Notes: generated by a model from the sequence alone, not told the origin. Positions 31,557 through 40,750 are shown, counted from the first letter of the stretch. The stretch: 45,373 bases of DNA from Clostridium vincentii (GCF_002995745.1 NZ_PVXQ01000028.1:1-45373), one strand, 5' to 3'. Translations and numbers: made by a program.

Positions 31557-33746
31557 ATGGGGTATTTTGGTGAATTTGATAAATCTATCATAGAAAATAT
31601 GATAAGTGCTTTTATTTATTGTAAAATTATAACGGATGAAAAGGGAACCCCCATTGATTATAAATACATTAAAGTAAATAAATATTATGAAAGCTATACT
31701 GGTTTGAGTGGCAAGAATGTTATTGGGAAAAGGTTTAAAGAGGTTGTTCCTAAAAGCGAAGATGAAAAATTTAATTGGGTAGAATTTTATGGCAATGTGG
31801 CATTAACTGGAAAATCGGCTTATACTGAGCAATTTTCAAAAACTTATGATAAGTGGCTTCAAGTAAAGGCATATTGTCCTAGAGAAGGATTTTTTGTTGC
31901 AATATATACAGATATAACAGACTTTAAGCAAAAAGAACAGGATCTTATAGAAAAAAATCATAAATTCTCACAATTATACGAAAAAATTGTTGATTCTGAG
32001 GAAGAACTACGCCAGCAAGTTGAAGAAGTCAATAAAATGTATACTATAGTTACTGAAAGTGAAAATAAACTTAAACGTTCTCAAGAACTAGGGCAAATAG
32101 GCAACTGGGAAATAGATTTAAATACAGGTCTCTCTTGGGGTTCAGAGGTCTGTGATAGGCTGAATGGTTTTAATGAAAAACAACAGAAGTTAAAACATAA
32201 AGACTTCCTGCGTTATGTTCATAAGGAAGATCGAGAAAATCTAGATAAAGCATTCAATATTCTAGTTAAAGGAAATAAGAAGATGGACGTGGAATATAGA
32301 CTGATCAGAGCTGATAATAATAAAGTAATATATATAAATTCTATTGCAGAGCTAGAATTAGATTCTAAAGGTAAGCCTACTAGAATCTTAGGAATATCAA
32401 GAGATATAACAAACGTTAAGGAAAAGGAATTAACAATAATACATATGGCATATCATGATTTTTTGACTGATTTACCAAATAGAAGTTTTTTCATTGATAA
32501 ATTAAAAAATGCTTTATCATTGTCGGGTTCAAAGAACTCAAAAGTAGCTGTGATTTTTCTTGATTTAGATAATTTCAAAAAAATAAATGATACTCTTGGT
32601 CATTCAATTGGAGATAAATTACTTATTAAAGTCGCAGAAAGAATCTCTTCTTGTATGAGAAAAGATGATATATTGGCAAGATTAGGAGGAGATGAATTTT
32701 CAGTATTGATTGAAAATGTAAAAAATAAGGATGAAATAATTCCTTTGATTGAAAAAATTAATACTGTTTTTGAAGACCCTTTCAATATTAATAATAATTT
32801 GATTAATCTGACAGTAAGTATGGGCATTTCAGTGTATCCTGATGATGGACAAACTGTTGGAGCACTTCTGAAAAATGCAGATATGGCAATGTACAAGGCT
32901 AAATATTTAGGTAAAGATACTTTCATGTTGTTTAATATAAAAATGAAAGAAGAATTGACAAGAAAAGTAAAGATAGAAAGTATGATACCTATTGCTTTAA
33001 AAAATAATGAGTTCATATTATATTATCAACCTCAGTATGAAACTAAAACTGGTAAGCTTAGAGGATTTGAAGCTTTAATAAGATGGAATAGCCCTGAACT
33101 TGGATTCTTAAACCCTCTTGAATTTATATCCATAGCTGAAGAGTCAGGATTAATAGTTCAAATAGGGGAATGGGTTTTAAAAACAGCGGCGATAATGGGT
33201 AAAAAAATAAGTGAGATTTATGATACTCAGGTTATGATGAGTGTGAATATTTCACCTATACAATTGAAACAAAAAAACTTTGTAAATTTAGTTATTGAGG
33301 CAATTAGTAACTCTGGTATAAATCCTAAATTATTAGAATTAGAAGTAACAGAAGGGGTTTTAATTGATAGCTATGATAATTCTATAGAAATTTTAAATAA
33401 ATTAAAGGAAATTGGAATCAGTATAGCACTTGATGATTTCGGTACAGGATACTCTTCCTTAAGTTATTTAAAAAAACTCCCAATAAATGTGCTTAAAATA
33501 GATAAATGTTTTATTGATGAAATAGAATCAAGGGACAATGAAAATACATTTGTTGAAACAATAGTTTCTTTGGCACATAAACTCAACATTGAAACCTTAG
33601 CAGAAGGTGTTGAAAATGAAGAACAGTTAAAATATCTTGAAAAAGCTCAATGTTATACTATACAGGGATACTATTTCAGTAAACCTGTACCTGAAAGTAT
33701 GATCGAAGGAATTATAAAAAGAAATAATGATTTATTAAAGGCATAA
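31557..33746 (+). CDS. PAS-PAS-GGDEF-EAL c-di-GMP synthase/phosphodiesterase
   Basis: 729 residues. Two PAS-type sensor domains (about 8-125 and 175-290, linked by a coiled coil rich in Glu and Lys) precede a GGDEF domain with intact RLGGDEF (377-381 for the core) and an inhibitory RxxD site (RKDD) five residues before it. The EAL domain has EAL at 505-507 (GFEALIRW), followed by DDFGTGYSSLSYLKKLPI and other metal-binding residues. Both the cyclase and phosphodiesterase motifs look functional, so it may make or break c-di-GMP depending on PAS input. No membrane segment is present. GGGGAGAG precedes the ATG with a long spacing. It is transcribed alone. Confidence 0.93.
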   Translation: MGYFGEFDKSIIENMISAFIYCKIITDEKGTPIDYKYIKVNKYYESYTGLSGKNVIGKRFKEVVPKSEDEKFNWVEFYGNVALTGKSAYTEQFSKTYDKWLQVKAYCPREGFFVAIYTDITDFKQKEQDLIEKNHKFSQLYEKIVDSEEELRQQVEEVNKMYTIVTESENKLKRSQELGQIGNWEIDLNTGLSWGSEVCDRLNGFNEKQQKLKHKDFLRYVHKEDRENLDKAFNILVKGNKKMDVEYRLIRADNNKVIYINSIAELELDSKGKPTRILGISRDITNVKEKELTIIHMAYHDFLTDLPNRSFFIDKLKNALSLSGSKNSKVAVIFLDLDNFKKINDTLGHSIGDKLLIKVAERISSCMRKDDILARLGGDEFSVLIENVKNKDEIIPLIEKINTVFEDPFNINNNLINLTVSMGISVYPDDGQTVGALLKNADMAMYKAKYLGKDTFMLFNIKMKEELTRKVKIESMIPIALKNNEFILYYQPQYETKTGKLRGFEALIRWNSPELGFLNPLEFISIAEESGLIVQIGEWVLKTAAIMGKKISEIYDTQVMMSVNISPIQLKQKNFVNLVIEAISNSGINPKLLELEVTEGVLIDSYDNSIEILNKLKEIGISIALDDFGTGYSSLSYLKKLPINVLKIDKCFIDEIESRDNENTFVETIVSLAHKLNIETLAEGVENEEQLKYLEKAQCYTIQGYYFSKPVPESMIEGIIKRNNDLLKA

Positions 33747-33756
33747 ATTAATATAG

Positions 33757-33834
33757 TATTGTGTAGTGTTTCTTCAAATAGGTAGTGATATATGTAGGAT
33801 CTAGTCACCTCTATCAATGAAACCCTACACAATA
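33757..33834. terminator. Long imperfect hairpin between convergent genes
   Basis: TATTGTGTAGTGTTTC (33757-33772) pairs with GAAACCCTACACAATA (33819-33834) with one mismatch, and a smaller nested hairpin can form in the loop. It sits between the convergent GGDEF-EAL and CHAP genes and probably terminates transcription, though U tracts are poor. Confidence 0.5.
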
Positions 33835-33840
33835 TTTATA

Positions 33841-33859
33841 TACTCCTTACCAAGGAGTA
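33841..33859. repeat. Perfect 8-bp hairpin by the CHAP gene end
   Basis: TACTCCTT and AAGGAGTA pair around ACC, nine bases past the stop of the minus-strand CHAP gene. It may act in termination of that gene. Confidence 0.45.
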
Positions 33860-33867
33860 GTTCTTCA

Positions 33868-34470
33868 TTAAACTTTTCTTAACCATCCTGCTGGAATTCT
33901 TTTTCCACCAACAAAATATTTACCGTCTCTATACTCCAGTTCGAATCTATCTCTTGATGATTCTCCCATATTTTGTTGAATTATTTCTATATAATTATCT
34001 CCGACTTCTGTAATTATTACTATATGTCCATATGTAGTATCCGTAAATACTAAAATATCATCTATTTCAGGCTTTTCATCTTCTCCATTTTTGTATTGAA
34101 TTAATCCTCTTTTTTCATTTAGCGTTCCGTGTTCTACATCAGCATCAAAGAAATCTTTAGCATTACCATATACATCAGGCATTTTATGATCTTTGGCCTC
34201 ATAATAAAATCTTTTTATATATTCAACGCATTGCCACTTATAGCCATAATAATAGGAAGACCCATCTTTACTATAATTTTTCCCGTGATTTTCTGAATAA
34301 TCGCCACCATTATAAAATACATCTACTCCCTTGTAACTATCCAACATTTTACTTATGCCGTTCTTTTTATCAGTAATTTTTTGCTGAATCTTAGTCGAAA
34401 CAAAAACTCCTCCAGCTATAAGTAAAATAATCATAAATAAAAATATTAATTTCTTATAGACACTTTTCAT
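33868..34470 (-). CDS. Membrane-anchored CHAP-domain amidase
   Basis: 200 residues. A hydrophobic N-terminal segment (about 7-25) acts as a signal anchor, and the rest is a CHAP domain with catalytic Cys81 (YGYKWQCVEYIKRF), His149 (YGHIVII) and a following polar EIIQQNMG motif. CHAP enzymes are cysteine amidases that cut peptidoglycan cross-links or related amides such as glutathionylspermidine. The YGYKWQCVEY motif is of the type seen in the amidase part of glutathionylspermidine synthetase-like proteins. It probably acts on wall peptides outside the membrane. AGAGAGGAA precedes the ATG on the minus strand. Substrate unknown. Confidence 0.85.
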   Translation of the reverse strand: MKSVYKKLIFLFMIILLIAGGVFVSTKIQQKITDKKNGISKMLDSYKGVDVFYNGGDYSENHGKNYSKDGSSYYYGYKWQCVEYIKRFYYEAKDHKMPDVYGNAKDFFDADVEHGTLNEKRGLIQYKNGEDEKPEIDDILVFTDTTYGHIVIITEVGDNYIEIIQQNMGESSRDRFELEYRDGKYFVGGKRIPAGWLRKV

Positions 34471-34552
34471 AAATTCCTCTCTTTCATCTTATAAATACAA
34501 TATTTACTAAATTATACCATGTAAAATGGACGTATATAATTAACTTATTATG

Positions 34553-34590
34553 AAGGTAGCTTCTAGTTTAAAGATTAGAGGGCTACCTTT
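34553..34590. terminator. Hairpin before the [NiFe] hydrogenase operon
   Basis: AAGGTAGC pairs with GCTACCTT, extended inward by TCTAGT with ATTAGA. The T run after it is only four bases. It lies before the hydrogenase small-subunit gene and may end a short transcript or shape the leader. Confidence 0.45.
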
Positions 34591-34670
34591 TGAGCTTCTG
34601 AGAATTTCAAGTATAAAGCCGCTATTACAATAATATAATTAATGAAGCACTAAAATATGAAGAGGTTACA

Positions 34671-35516
34671 TTGTCAAAAAAAAGATGTCCAAGAGGGATA
34701 ATAAATTCTACATTTAAGAGAATAGAAAATAATAGCTTGAAGAAAATAAACCTTATTTGGTTAGAGGCTTGCGGTTGTTCTGGTAATATTATTGCACTTT
34801 TAGATGCTGATACTCCTGATGTTCCATATTTTCTAACACAAATGGTGAACATGACCTATAACAACAGTATCATGGGGGCAGAAGGGGAAAGGGCTTTTGA
34901 AAAATTCCTTGAAACACTAGATACTGAATTTATTTTGATTGTAGAAGGGGCGGTAACTTCAAGGGATAATGGCTTGTATAATATTGTAGCTGAATATAAT
35001 GGAAAACCTATTTCGGGCGCAGAGGCAATAACTCTTGCAGCTGGGAAAGCAAAGTATGTTTTAGCAGTTGGTACTTGTGCATCTTATGGTGGGATTTCTG
35101 CAGCAAAACCTAATCCGTCTTTAAGTAAGAGTATTCCAGACTTTTTGACTACAAAGGTTATAAGAATTCCAGGATGTCCTGCAAATCCTCATTGGGTAAT
35201 TAGCACTATAGCCCATTTAATTTCATATGGATTACCAGAATTAGATTCAGATGGGAGACCCTTATTTCTATATGAAGAAACAATACACACCAATTGCTCT
35301 AGAAGATCCTTTTTTGATAAAAAAATTTTTGCAACTAAGTTAGGAGATAAGGAGTGTATGTTTAACCTAGGATGTAGGGGGCCGATAACAAGGTCAGATT
35401 GCGCTCTTAGAAAATGGAATGATAGGGTGAATTGGCCTGTGGAAGATAATACACCATGTATCGGTTGTGTAAATAAGGGATTCCCTGATGAAATGGAAAA
35501 GTTCATTAATCTATAG
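34671..35516 (+). CDS. hupS: [NiFe] hydrogenase small subunit, with unusual proximal cluster motif
   Basis: 281 residues, no twin-arginine signal, so the enzyme is cytoplasmic. The iron-sulfur ligands are seen for the distal cluster (His206, Cys209, Cys229, Cys235), the medial cluster (Cys244, Cys263, Cys266) and part of the proximal cluster (Cys36, Cys136 in VGTCASYGG, Cys169 in PGCPANP). The fourth proximal ligand, normally in a CxxC pair, is Asn39 in WLEACGCSGN, and an extra Cys34 lies two residues before Cys36. Ungapped alignment to the usual WL-x4-C-x-G-C motif places Asn39 at the lost Cys. Actinobacterial-type enzymes are known to carry Asp at this position, so this may be a clade feature. 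The start is TTG with GAGG before it; no in-frame ATG fits. Confidence 0.9.
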   Translation: MSKKRCPRGIINSTFKRIENNSLKKINLIWLEACGCSGNIIALLDADTPDVPYFLTQMVNMTYNNSIMGAEGERAFEKFLETLDTEFILIVEGAVTSRDNGLYNIVAEYNGKPISGAEAITLAAGKAKYVLAVGTCASYGGISAAKPNPSLSKSIPDFLTTKVIRIPGCPANPHWVISTIAHLISYGLPELDSDGRPLFLYEETIHTNCSRRSFFDKKIFATKLGDKECMFNLGCRGPITRSDCALRKWNDRVNWPVEDNTPCIGCVNKGFPDEMEKFINL

Positions 35517-35532
35517 GTTTGGAGAGAAAGAT

Positions 35533-36939
35533 ATGAAAGAAAAAATTATAATAAATCCTATTACAAGAATAAGTGGTTTTTTACAAATTGAGGTTACCAT
35601 AGAAAAAAATATTGTTATTGATGCTAGAAATAATGGATTTCTGTTTAGGGGATTTGAAGAAATGCTAAGGGGGAGATCCCCTTTAGATGCTATTTACTTT
35701 ACTGAAAGAATATGTGGTATATGCTCAACTGCTCACGGATTTGTGGCCGCTAAAGCCTTGGAAGATGCTTTAAAGATTGAACCAGATGAAAATGGAAGTA
35801 TACTTAGACAAATAATGCATGGATGTGAATTTTTGCAAAATCATATAAGGCATTTTTATCAATTCACAATACCAGACTATGCAAAATTAGATGTTAATCC
35901 GGCTAATGATGGAGAGACGAGAAAATATAAATTACCCAAGGATATTAATACACGATTAAATGATCATTATATTGAATCCTTTAAATATAGCAGGGCTGCC
36001 CACAAGATGTTAGCTCTTTTAGGGGGGAAGGCTCCACATAATCATGGGATTTTTGTTGGAGGTGTAACTGTTAATATTGATACTTCAAAGATAATTGAAC
36101 TTAAATCCATATTATATTCCATTAAGAATTTTGTGAATAATATAATGATTGAGGATATAAATCTAATTTCAAAATATTATCCGGAAGATTTTAAAAATGG
36201 AAGAGGCTATGGCAATTTTTTGAGCTATGGAGCTTTTGATAGTACCTTTAATAACCCAGATCCTTATGTAAAAAGTGGAGTGCTTATAAATAATGTAAGG
36301 CAGGATCTTGATATTACTAAAATAAGTGAGGATATTATGCATTCTTATTACTCAAATCCTAAGAATGTTCTCAATTCTGAGGATAGCAACTGGCAGCCAG
36401 ATGCAAATAAAAAGGATGCACATACATGGGTTAAGGCCGCCAGGTATAACGGGCTTCCTATGGAAGTAGGCCCATTAGCTAGGTTGTGGATAAACGGTGA
36501 ATATACTAAAGGAAGATCAACATTGGATAGAACTATGGCGAGAGTTATAGAGGTTAAGAAAATATGTGATATAATGGAAAATCTTATAAATAAAGTTAAG
36601 CTCATGCCATCTGGACAAAAAGAATGGCAGATTCCAGAAAATGCTAAGGGGGCTGGACTTAGGGATACAACAAGAGGAGCATTGGGACACTGGATAACAA
36701 TTGAGGGGAAAAAGATTAAAAATTATAATATAATAACGCCATCAGGCTGGAATATATCGCCTGAAGATTCTAATGGAAATAAAGGAGTTGTTGAGAAGGC
36801 TTTAATCGGAACCTATGTAGAAGATTCTAAAAATCCTTTTGAGGTAGGCAGAATAATAAGATCCTTTGATCCTTGTGTTTCCTGTGCAACTCATATCATA
36901 AGTGATAAATTCAAGGATTTCACTATGAGGGTTGTCTAA
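35533..36939 (+). CDS. hupL: [NiFe] hydrogenase large subunit
   Basis: 468 residues. The active-site nickel and iron ligands come from the N-terminal RICGICSTAH (Cys61, Cys64) and the C-terminal DPCVSCATH (Cys448, Cys451, His454), all present. A 14-residue tail after His454 is the segment normally removed by the maturation protease, encoded next. It contains the metal centre for H2 splitting or formation. The frame extends 15 codons upstream into the small-subunit gene, but GGAGAG before ATG 35533 and the typical KIIINPITRISG start support this one. It is the second gene of the operon; no cytochrome b, membrane anchor or electron-carrier subunit is seen, so the redox partner is unknown. Confidence 0.94.
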   Translation: MKEKIIINPITRISGFLQIEVTIEKNIVIDARNNGFLFRGFEEMLRGRSPLDAIYFTERICGICSTAHGFVAAKALEDALKIEPDENGSILRQIMHGCEFLQNHIRHFYQFTIPDYAKLDVNPANDGETRKYKLPKDINTRLNDHYIESFKYSRAAHKMLALLGGKAPHNHGIFVGGVTVNIDTSKIIELKSILYSIKNFVNNIMIEDINLISKYYPEDFKNGRGYGNFLSYGAFDSTFNNPDPYVKSGVLINNVRQDLDITKISEDIMHSYYSNPKNVLNSEDSNWQPDANKKDAHTWVKAARYNGLPMEVGPLARLWINGEYTKGRSTLDRTMARVIEVKKICDIMENLINKVKLMPSGQKEWQIPENAKGAGLRDTTRGALGHWITIEGKKIKNYNIITPSGWNISPEDSNGNKGVVEKALIGTYVEDSKNPFEVGRIIRSFDPCVSCATHIISDKFKDFTMRVV

Positions 36940-37418
36940 TGATTAAGGTTATTGGAATAGGAAATTCACTAATGGGTGATGATAGTATAGCTCTTAAGGT
37001 AATTGACTCTATTGAAAGAGAAATAGAAAAATTGAATTTAGAGATAAAGTGCTTAAAAGCAGAAACAGATTTTAATTTTGCTTTAGATAATATAGAAGAT
37101 GGAGATTATTTATTTATTTTAGATAGTACAATATTAGGTTTAGATTGTGGACAAGTAACTCAAATACATTTGGAAGATGTGGATAAATATCCAAACAATT
37201 CACTTTCAATACACAATATGAACTTACTTTCATTAATTAATCATTTTAAGATAAATATAAATGGTTTTGTTATTGGAATAGAGGCGGCAGAGGTGAAGTT
37301 TAGTTTGGAAATTTCTAAGGAGCTGAAAGTCAGATTTGAAGAAATATGCCAGGAGATTTATATAATTATTAAAGAGAAGAGTTTAGAATATAGACAAAAG
37401 TGTGACAGTAGTGCATGA
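36939..37418 (+). CDS. [NiFe] hydrogenase maturation protease
   Basis: 159 residues of the HyaD/HycI/HupD family. The N-terminus GIGNSLMGDD is the GxGNxLxxDD signature, ILDSTILG carries the nickel-sensing Asp, and SIHNMNLLSLI carries the His. It removes the C-terminal tail of the large subunit after nickel insertion. The start codon overlaps the large-subunit stop (TAATG), so translation is coupled. The family match is firm although some residues are divergent. It is followed by an overlapping hypA gene. Confidence 0.88.
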   Translation: MIKVIGIGNSLMGDDSIALKVIDSIEREIEKLNLEIKCLKAETDFNFALDNIEDGDYLFILDSTILGLDCGQVTQIHLEDVDKYPNNSLSIHNMNLLSLINHFKININGFVIGIEAAEVKFSLEISKELKVRFEEICQEIYIIIKEKSLEYRQKCDSSA

Positions 37419-37653
37419 AGCATCTATAGCCTCAGAAATATATGACATAGTAAAAGAAAATATCAAGAACTATAAAATTAAATGGGTAACATTAATCATC
37501 ATTAATGTTGGTAATTTTAATGGAATAAATGAGGAATCACTTAAATTTGCATTTAGAGCTATAAGCAAAGGATCAAAGTGTGAAAATGCAAAAATAATAA
37601 TGGTTCCAGTACAGGGCTTTGAATTATTAGTGGAAAGGATAGAGGGGGAATAA
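37411..37653 (+). CDS. hypA: HypA-like nickel metallochaperone lacking the zinc-finger domain
   Basis: 80 residues if it starts at GTG 37411, which gives the family N-terminus M-H-E (nickel is bound by the Met amine and His2). The nickel domain is intact: MHEASIASEI, VTLIIINVGNFNGINEESLKFAF and ISKGSKCENAKIIMVPV. HypA proteins normally continue with a zinc finger of two CxxC pairs before the final GxELxVxxIE; here the sequence goes directly from MVPV to QGFELLVERIEGE, losing about 35-40 residues while the frame stays open. The gene overlaps the protease stop by eight bases and the next gene starts two bases later. HypA delivers nickel with HypB; the zinc site usually has a structural or pH-sensing role. 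Confidence 0.75.
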   Translation: MHEASIASEIYDIVKENIKNYKIKWVTLIIINVGNFNGINEESLKFAFRAISKGSKCENAKIIMVPVQGFELLVERIEGE

Positions 37654-37654
37654 T

Positions 37655-38305
37655 ATGAAAAGCATATCGATACAGAAAAGGATACTACAATCTAACACTG
37701 ATTTTGCAGAGAAAAACAGAAAATTGTTAAAGGAAAATGGTATAGTCACTGTAAATATATTTGGATCGCCAGGGGCAGGGAAAACTTCAATTCTTGAAAA
37801 AGTAATAAAAAATATGAAAGATAGAATCTCTATTGGTGTCATAGAAGGGGATTTATACACAACAAAGGATGGAGAGAGAATAGAAGGTCAAGGAATTCCT
37901 GTTGTTCAAATAAACACTTGCGGAGCATGCCATTTAGATGCTGCTATGATAGAAAAATCTATAGAAACTATGGAGATAGAGGATATAGATTTAATTTTCA
38001 TAGAAAATATAGGGAATTTAGTGTGTCCTGCTTCTTATGATTTAGGAGAGGATAGCAGAATAACGGTATTGAGTATCGCTGAAGGAAATGATAAACCACT
38101 TAAATATCCCTTTATATTTCTGCAATCAGAGGCTGTTGTTTTAAATAAAATGGATATTATTAATTTTACGAATTTTGATCTAGAGGAATTCTATAAAGAC
38201 ATTTATTCATTAGATAAAAATATTAAGGTGTTTTTGGTATCTGCTAGAGATGGAGATGGTATAGAGGAATTATGTGATTATTTTACACAGAAAGTTAAAA
38301 AGTAG
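37655..38305 (+). CDS. hypB: HypB GTPase for hydrogenase nickel insertion
   Basis: 216 residues. The P-loop is GSPGAGKT (37-44), the metal and dimer motif CGACHLDA gives Cys92 and His93, and NLVCPASYDLGED gives Cys124; a LNKMDI guanine motif follows. It hydrolyses GTP while loading nickel into the large subunit together with HypA. There is no N-terminal CxxCGC or His-rich nickel store, as in many clostridial HypB proteins. GAGGGGG precedes the ATG. Its location directly after the shortened HypA suggests it works with that protein. Confidence 0.94.
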   Translation: MKSISIQKRILQSNTDFAEKNRKLLKENGIVTVNIFGSPGAGKTSILEKVIKNMKDRISIGVIEGDLYTTKDGERIEGQGIPVVQINTCGACHLDAAMIEKSIETMEIEDIDLIFIENIGNLVCPASYDLGEDSRITVLSIAEGNDKPLKYPFIFLQSEAVVLNKMDIINFTNFDLEEFYKDIYSLDKNIKVFLVSARDGDGIEELCDYFTQKVKK

Positions 38306-38329
38306 TGGGATATTTTTTTAGAAGATACT

Positions 38330-40609
38330 ATGATTAGAAAATATATATTAGTAAAGGGTTTGGTACAAGGCATTGGTTTTCGACCCTTTGTGTATAAAAT
38401 AGCATTGGAAAATAATTTAAAGGGGTATATAAAAAATAGCAGTATTGGTGTAATTATTGATACTGAAGGAGAGAAAAAGTCCATAGATATTTTTATAGAT
38501 GATTTGAAGAAAAGAGGACCGGAGATTTTAAGAATTGAGGAAATAATCCAACAGGATAGGCCGATAGTAAACTATAAAACCTTTGAGATAGAGAAAAGTA
38601 TTCATGAAAATCAAGGTATTACATTTATACCTCCAGATTTAGGGGTTTGCAATAAATGCCAGGAAGATATTAAAGATGAAAATAATAATAGATATAAATA
38701 TCCATTTACGAACTGTACAAATTGTGGTCCGCGATACTCAATAATAAAAGCACTTCCTTATGATAGAGGGGCTACAACTATGAGTTCTTTTAAAATCTGC
38801 AGGTTTTGCAATGAAGAATATAATAGTCTATCAAGTAGAAGATTTCATGCACAGCCTAATTCTTGTCCTGATTGTGGACCAGAGATAGAACTAGTTGATA
38901 AACTAGGAAATAAAGTAGATACACAGGAGCCTATAAAGGAAACAATAAGACTAATAAAAGAGGGTAAAATATTATCAATTAAGGGGATAGGGGGATTTCA
39001 TCTGGTTTGTAATGGGAAAAGCCAAGATGCAATTAGACTTCTTAGAGAAAAAAAGCATAGAAAAACAAAGCCTTTTGCTCTAATGATGAAGGATATTGAA
39101 ACTATAAAAAAATATTGTCTTTTATCTAGTGAAGAAGAAAAAGTATTATTGAGCAATAAAAGACCTATAGTGATTCTTAATAAAATTGGAGATGTTTTAC
39201 CTGAGAATATAGCTCCAGGTAACTTAACTCTAGGGGTGATGTTACCTTATACTCCATTGCATTACCTTCTTTTTGAAGATGATATAGATGTACTTATTAT
39301 GACAAGTGCAAATCTTAATGGTATGCCCATAATATATGAAAATAAAGAAGTTGTAGATAAGCTAGTTAGTATAGTAGATTATCATCTTATGAATAATAGG
39401 GACATATATACTTCTGTAGATGATTCTGTAAGTAGAGTTATCTTAGGGAATGAAATAGTTATTAGGAGAGGAAGAGGATATTCGCCAACATATTTCAAAT
39501 GTGAAAATTTTAAGGAAAGTTTAAGCCTTGGCTCTCACTTGAAAAATAGTTTTTGTTTTTGTAAGGATGGAAATCTGATTTTAAGTGAATATATAGGTAA
39601 TTTAGATAATGTGGAAACTCTAAATAGATATGATAGGGCTATGGAGACATTGAGAAGGATTTATAATATAAATCCAGAACTAGTAGTTTATGATTTTCAT
39701 CCAAATATTTTTTCTAAGGATTATTTAAATAAACTAAAGGGAAAAAAGGTAGGGGTGTATCATCATCATGCACATATTGCTAGTGTTCTTTTTGAAAATA
39801 AAGAAAAGGATAAAGTTATTGGAGTTGCCTATGATGGCTCTGGATATGGAAGGGATGGAACCATATGGGGAGGAGAATTTTTAATATCTAATTGCAGAGA
39901 TTTCAACAGAGTTGGGCACTTAAATTCAGTCTATATGCCTGGAGGAGATATGGCTGCTAGAGAACCTATGAGAATGGCTATTTCTTATCTTTATAAGGTT
40001 TATAAAGACCGTGATAAAATTAAAAATCTAGGTCTTATTCTTAATTCAAGTCAGGATTCAGATGATAAATCGAAAACAAAAATGTATATTGAAATGATAG
40101 AAAAGGAGATAAATTCTCCTAAAACATCAAGCATGGGAAGATTTTTTGATGCAGTTGCCTATCTTTTAGGTTTTAATAAAAAAGTTACATTTGAAGGAGA
40201 AGCAGCAATTTACTTAGAAAATATAGCTTCACTTGGGGATAGGGGTAGTTATGATTTTGACATAGATGTAATTAATGGAATGTATATTATAAATACAGAT
40301 AAAATTCTTATTGGAATAATTAAGAATTTAAAAGAGAAAATCTCAAAGTGCGTTATTTCTATGAGTTTTCATAATACCATAATCAAATTTACAGTTGATT
40401 TGTGTGTAAAGATATCAGAGGATTATGGAATAAAAAAGGTTGCCCTTAGTGGAGGAGTATTTCAAAATAAAATTCTACTTGAGGAGATATATAATAGATT
40501 AAAGAGAAGGGGTTTTATTGTTTATATTAATAGAGAAATACCGTGCAATGATGGGGGTATTGCTCTAGGGCAGTTGGTAATAGCAAATGAAAGAATTGTA
40601 TATTGGTGA
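38330..40609 (+). CDS. hypF: HypF carbamoyltransferase for hydrogenase cyanide ligands
   Basis: 759 residues with the full HypF order: an N-terminal acylphosphatase domain (VKGLVQGIGFRPFVYK), paired zinc fingers (CNKCQEDI, CTNCGPRYS, CRFCNEEY, CPDCGPE, about 105-180), a YrdC-like domain (about 200-380, with KPFALMM and TSANLNGMPI), and a Kae1-like domain (about 400-759, with HHHAHIAS, GVAYDGSGYG and LSGGVFQN). It makes carbamoyl adenylate and transfers carbamoyl to HypE for the cyanide ligands of iron. HypE, HypC and HypD are not encoded here. The ribosome binding site is weak. It is the last gene before a long terminator hairpin. Confidence 0.94.
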   Translation: MIRKYILVKGLVQGIGFRPFVYKIALENNLKGYIKNSSIGVIIDTEGEKKSIDIFIDDLKKRGPEILRIEEIIQQDRPIVNYKTFEIEKSIHENQGITFIPPDLGVCNKCQEDIKDENNNRYKYPFTNCTNCGPRYSIIKALPYDRGATTMSSFKICRFCNEEYNSLSSRRFHAQPNSCPDCGPEIELVDKLGNKVDTQEPIKETIRLIKEGKILSIKGIGGFHLVCNGKSQDAIRLLREKKHRKTKPFALMMKDIETIKKYCLLSSEEEKVLLSNKRPIVILNKIGDVLPENIAPGNLTLGVMLPYTPLHYLLFEDDIDVLIMTSANLNGMPIIYENKEVVDKLVSIVDYHLMNNRDIYTSVDDSVSRVILGNEIVIRRGRGYSPTYFKCENFKESLSLGSHLKNSFCFCKDGNLILSEYIGNLDNVETLNRYDRAMETLRRIYNINPELVVYDFHPNIFSKDYLNKLKGKKVGVYHHHAHIASVLFENKEKDKVIGVAYDGSGYGRDGTIWGGEFLISNCRDFNRVGHLNSVYMPGGDMAAREPMRMAISYLYKVYKDRDKIKNLGLILNSSQDSDDKSKTKMYIEMIEKEINSPKTSSMGRFFDAVAYLLGFNKKVTFEGEAAIYLENIASLGDRGSYDFDIDVINGMYIINTDKILIGIIKNLKEKISKCVISMSFHNTIIKFTVDLCVKISEDYGIKKVALSGGVFQNKILLEEIYNRLKRRGFIVYINREIPCNDGGIALGQLVIANERIVYW

Positions 40610-40633
40610 TGATTTTGTTATAATTGAGTTGTT

Positions 40634-40711
40634 AAACATTTATGAAATTGTCCTTAGTTATGTTGTGCTTAGTAACTTAATTATAATAGGAAATTACATA
40701 AATGTTTTTTT
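40634..40711 (+). terminator. Terminator after hypF
   Basis: AAACATTTATG (40634-40644) pairs with CATAAATGTTT (40697-40707) and is followed by T; a nested AATTGTCCT/AGGAAATT pairing can extend the structure. It separates the [NiFe] operon from the [FeFe] hydrogenase operon. Confidence 0.7.
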
Positions 40712-40750
40712 GTTTATCAGTATAATGATAAAAATGTAGGAGGGATTGAA

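Noticed and set aside
32600..33016. A 138-residue antisense frame in the GGDEF-EAL gene
   Set aside because: No start signal or recognisable domain, and the plus-strand frame is unambiguous.
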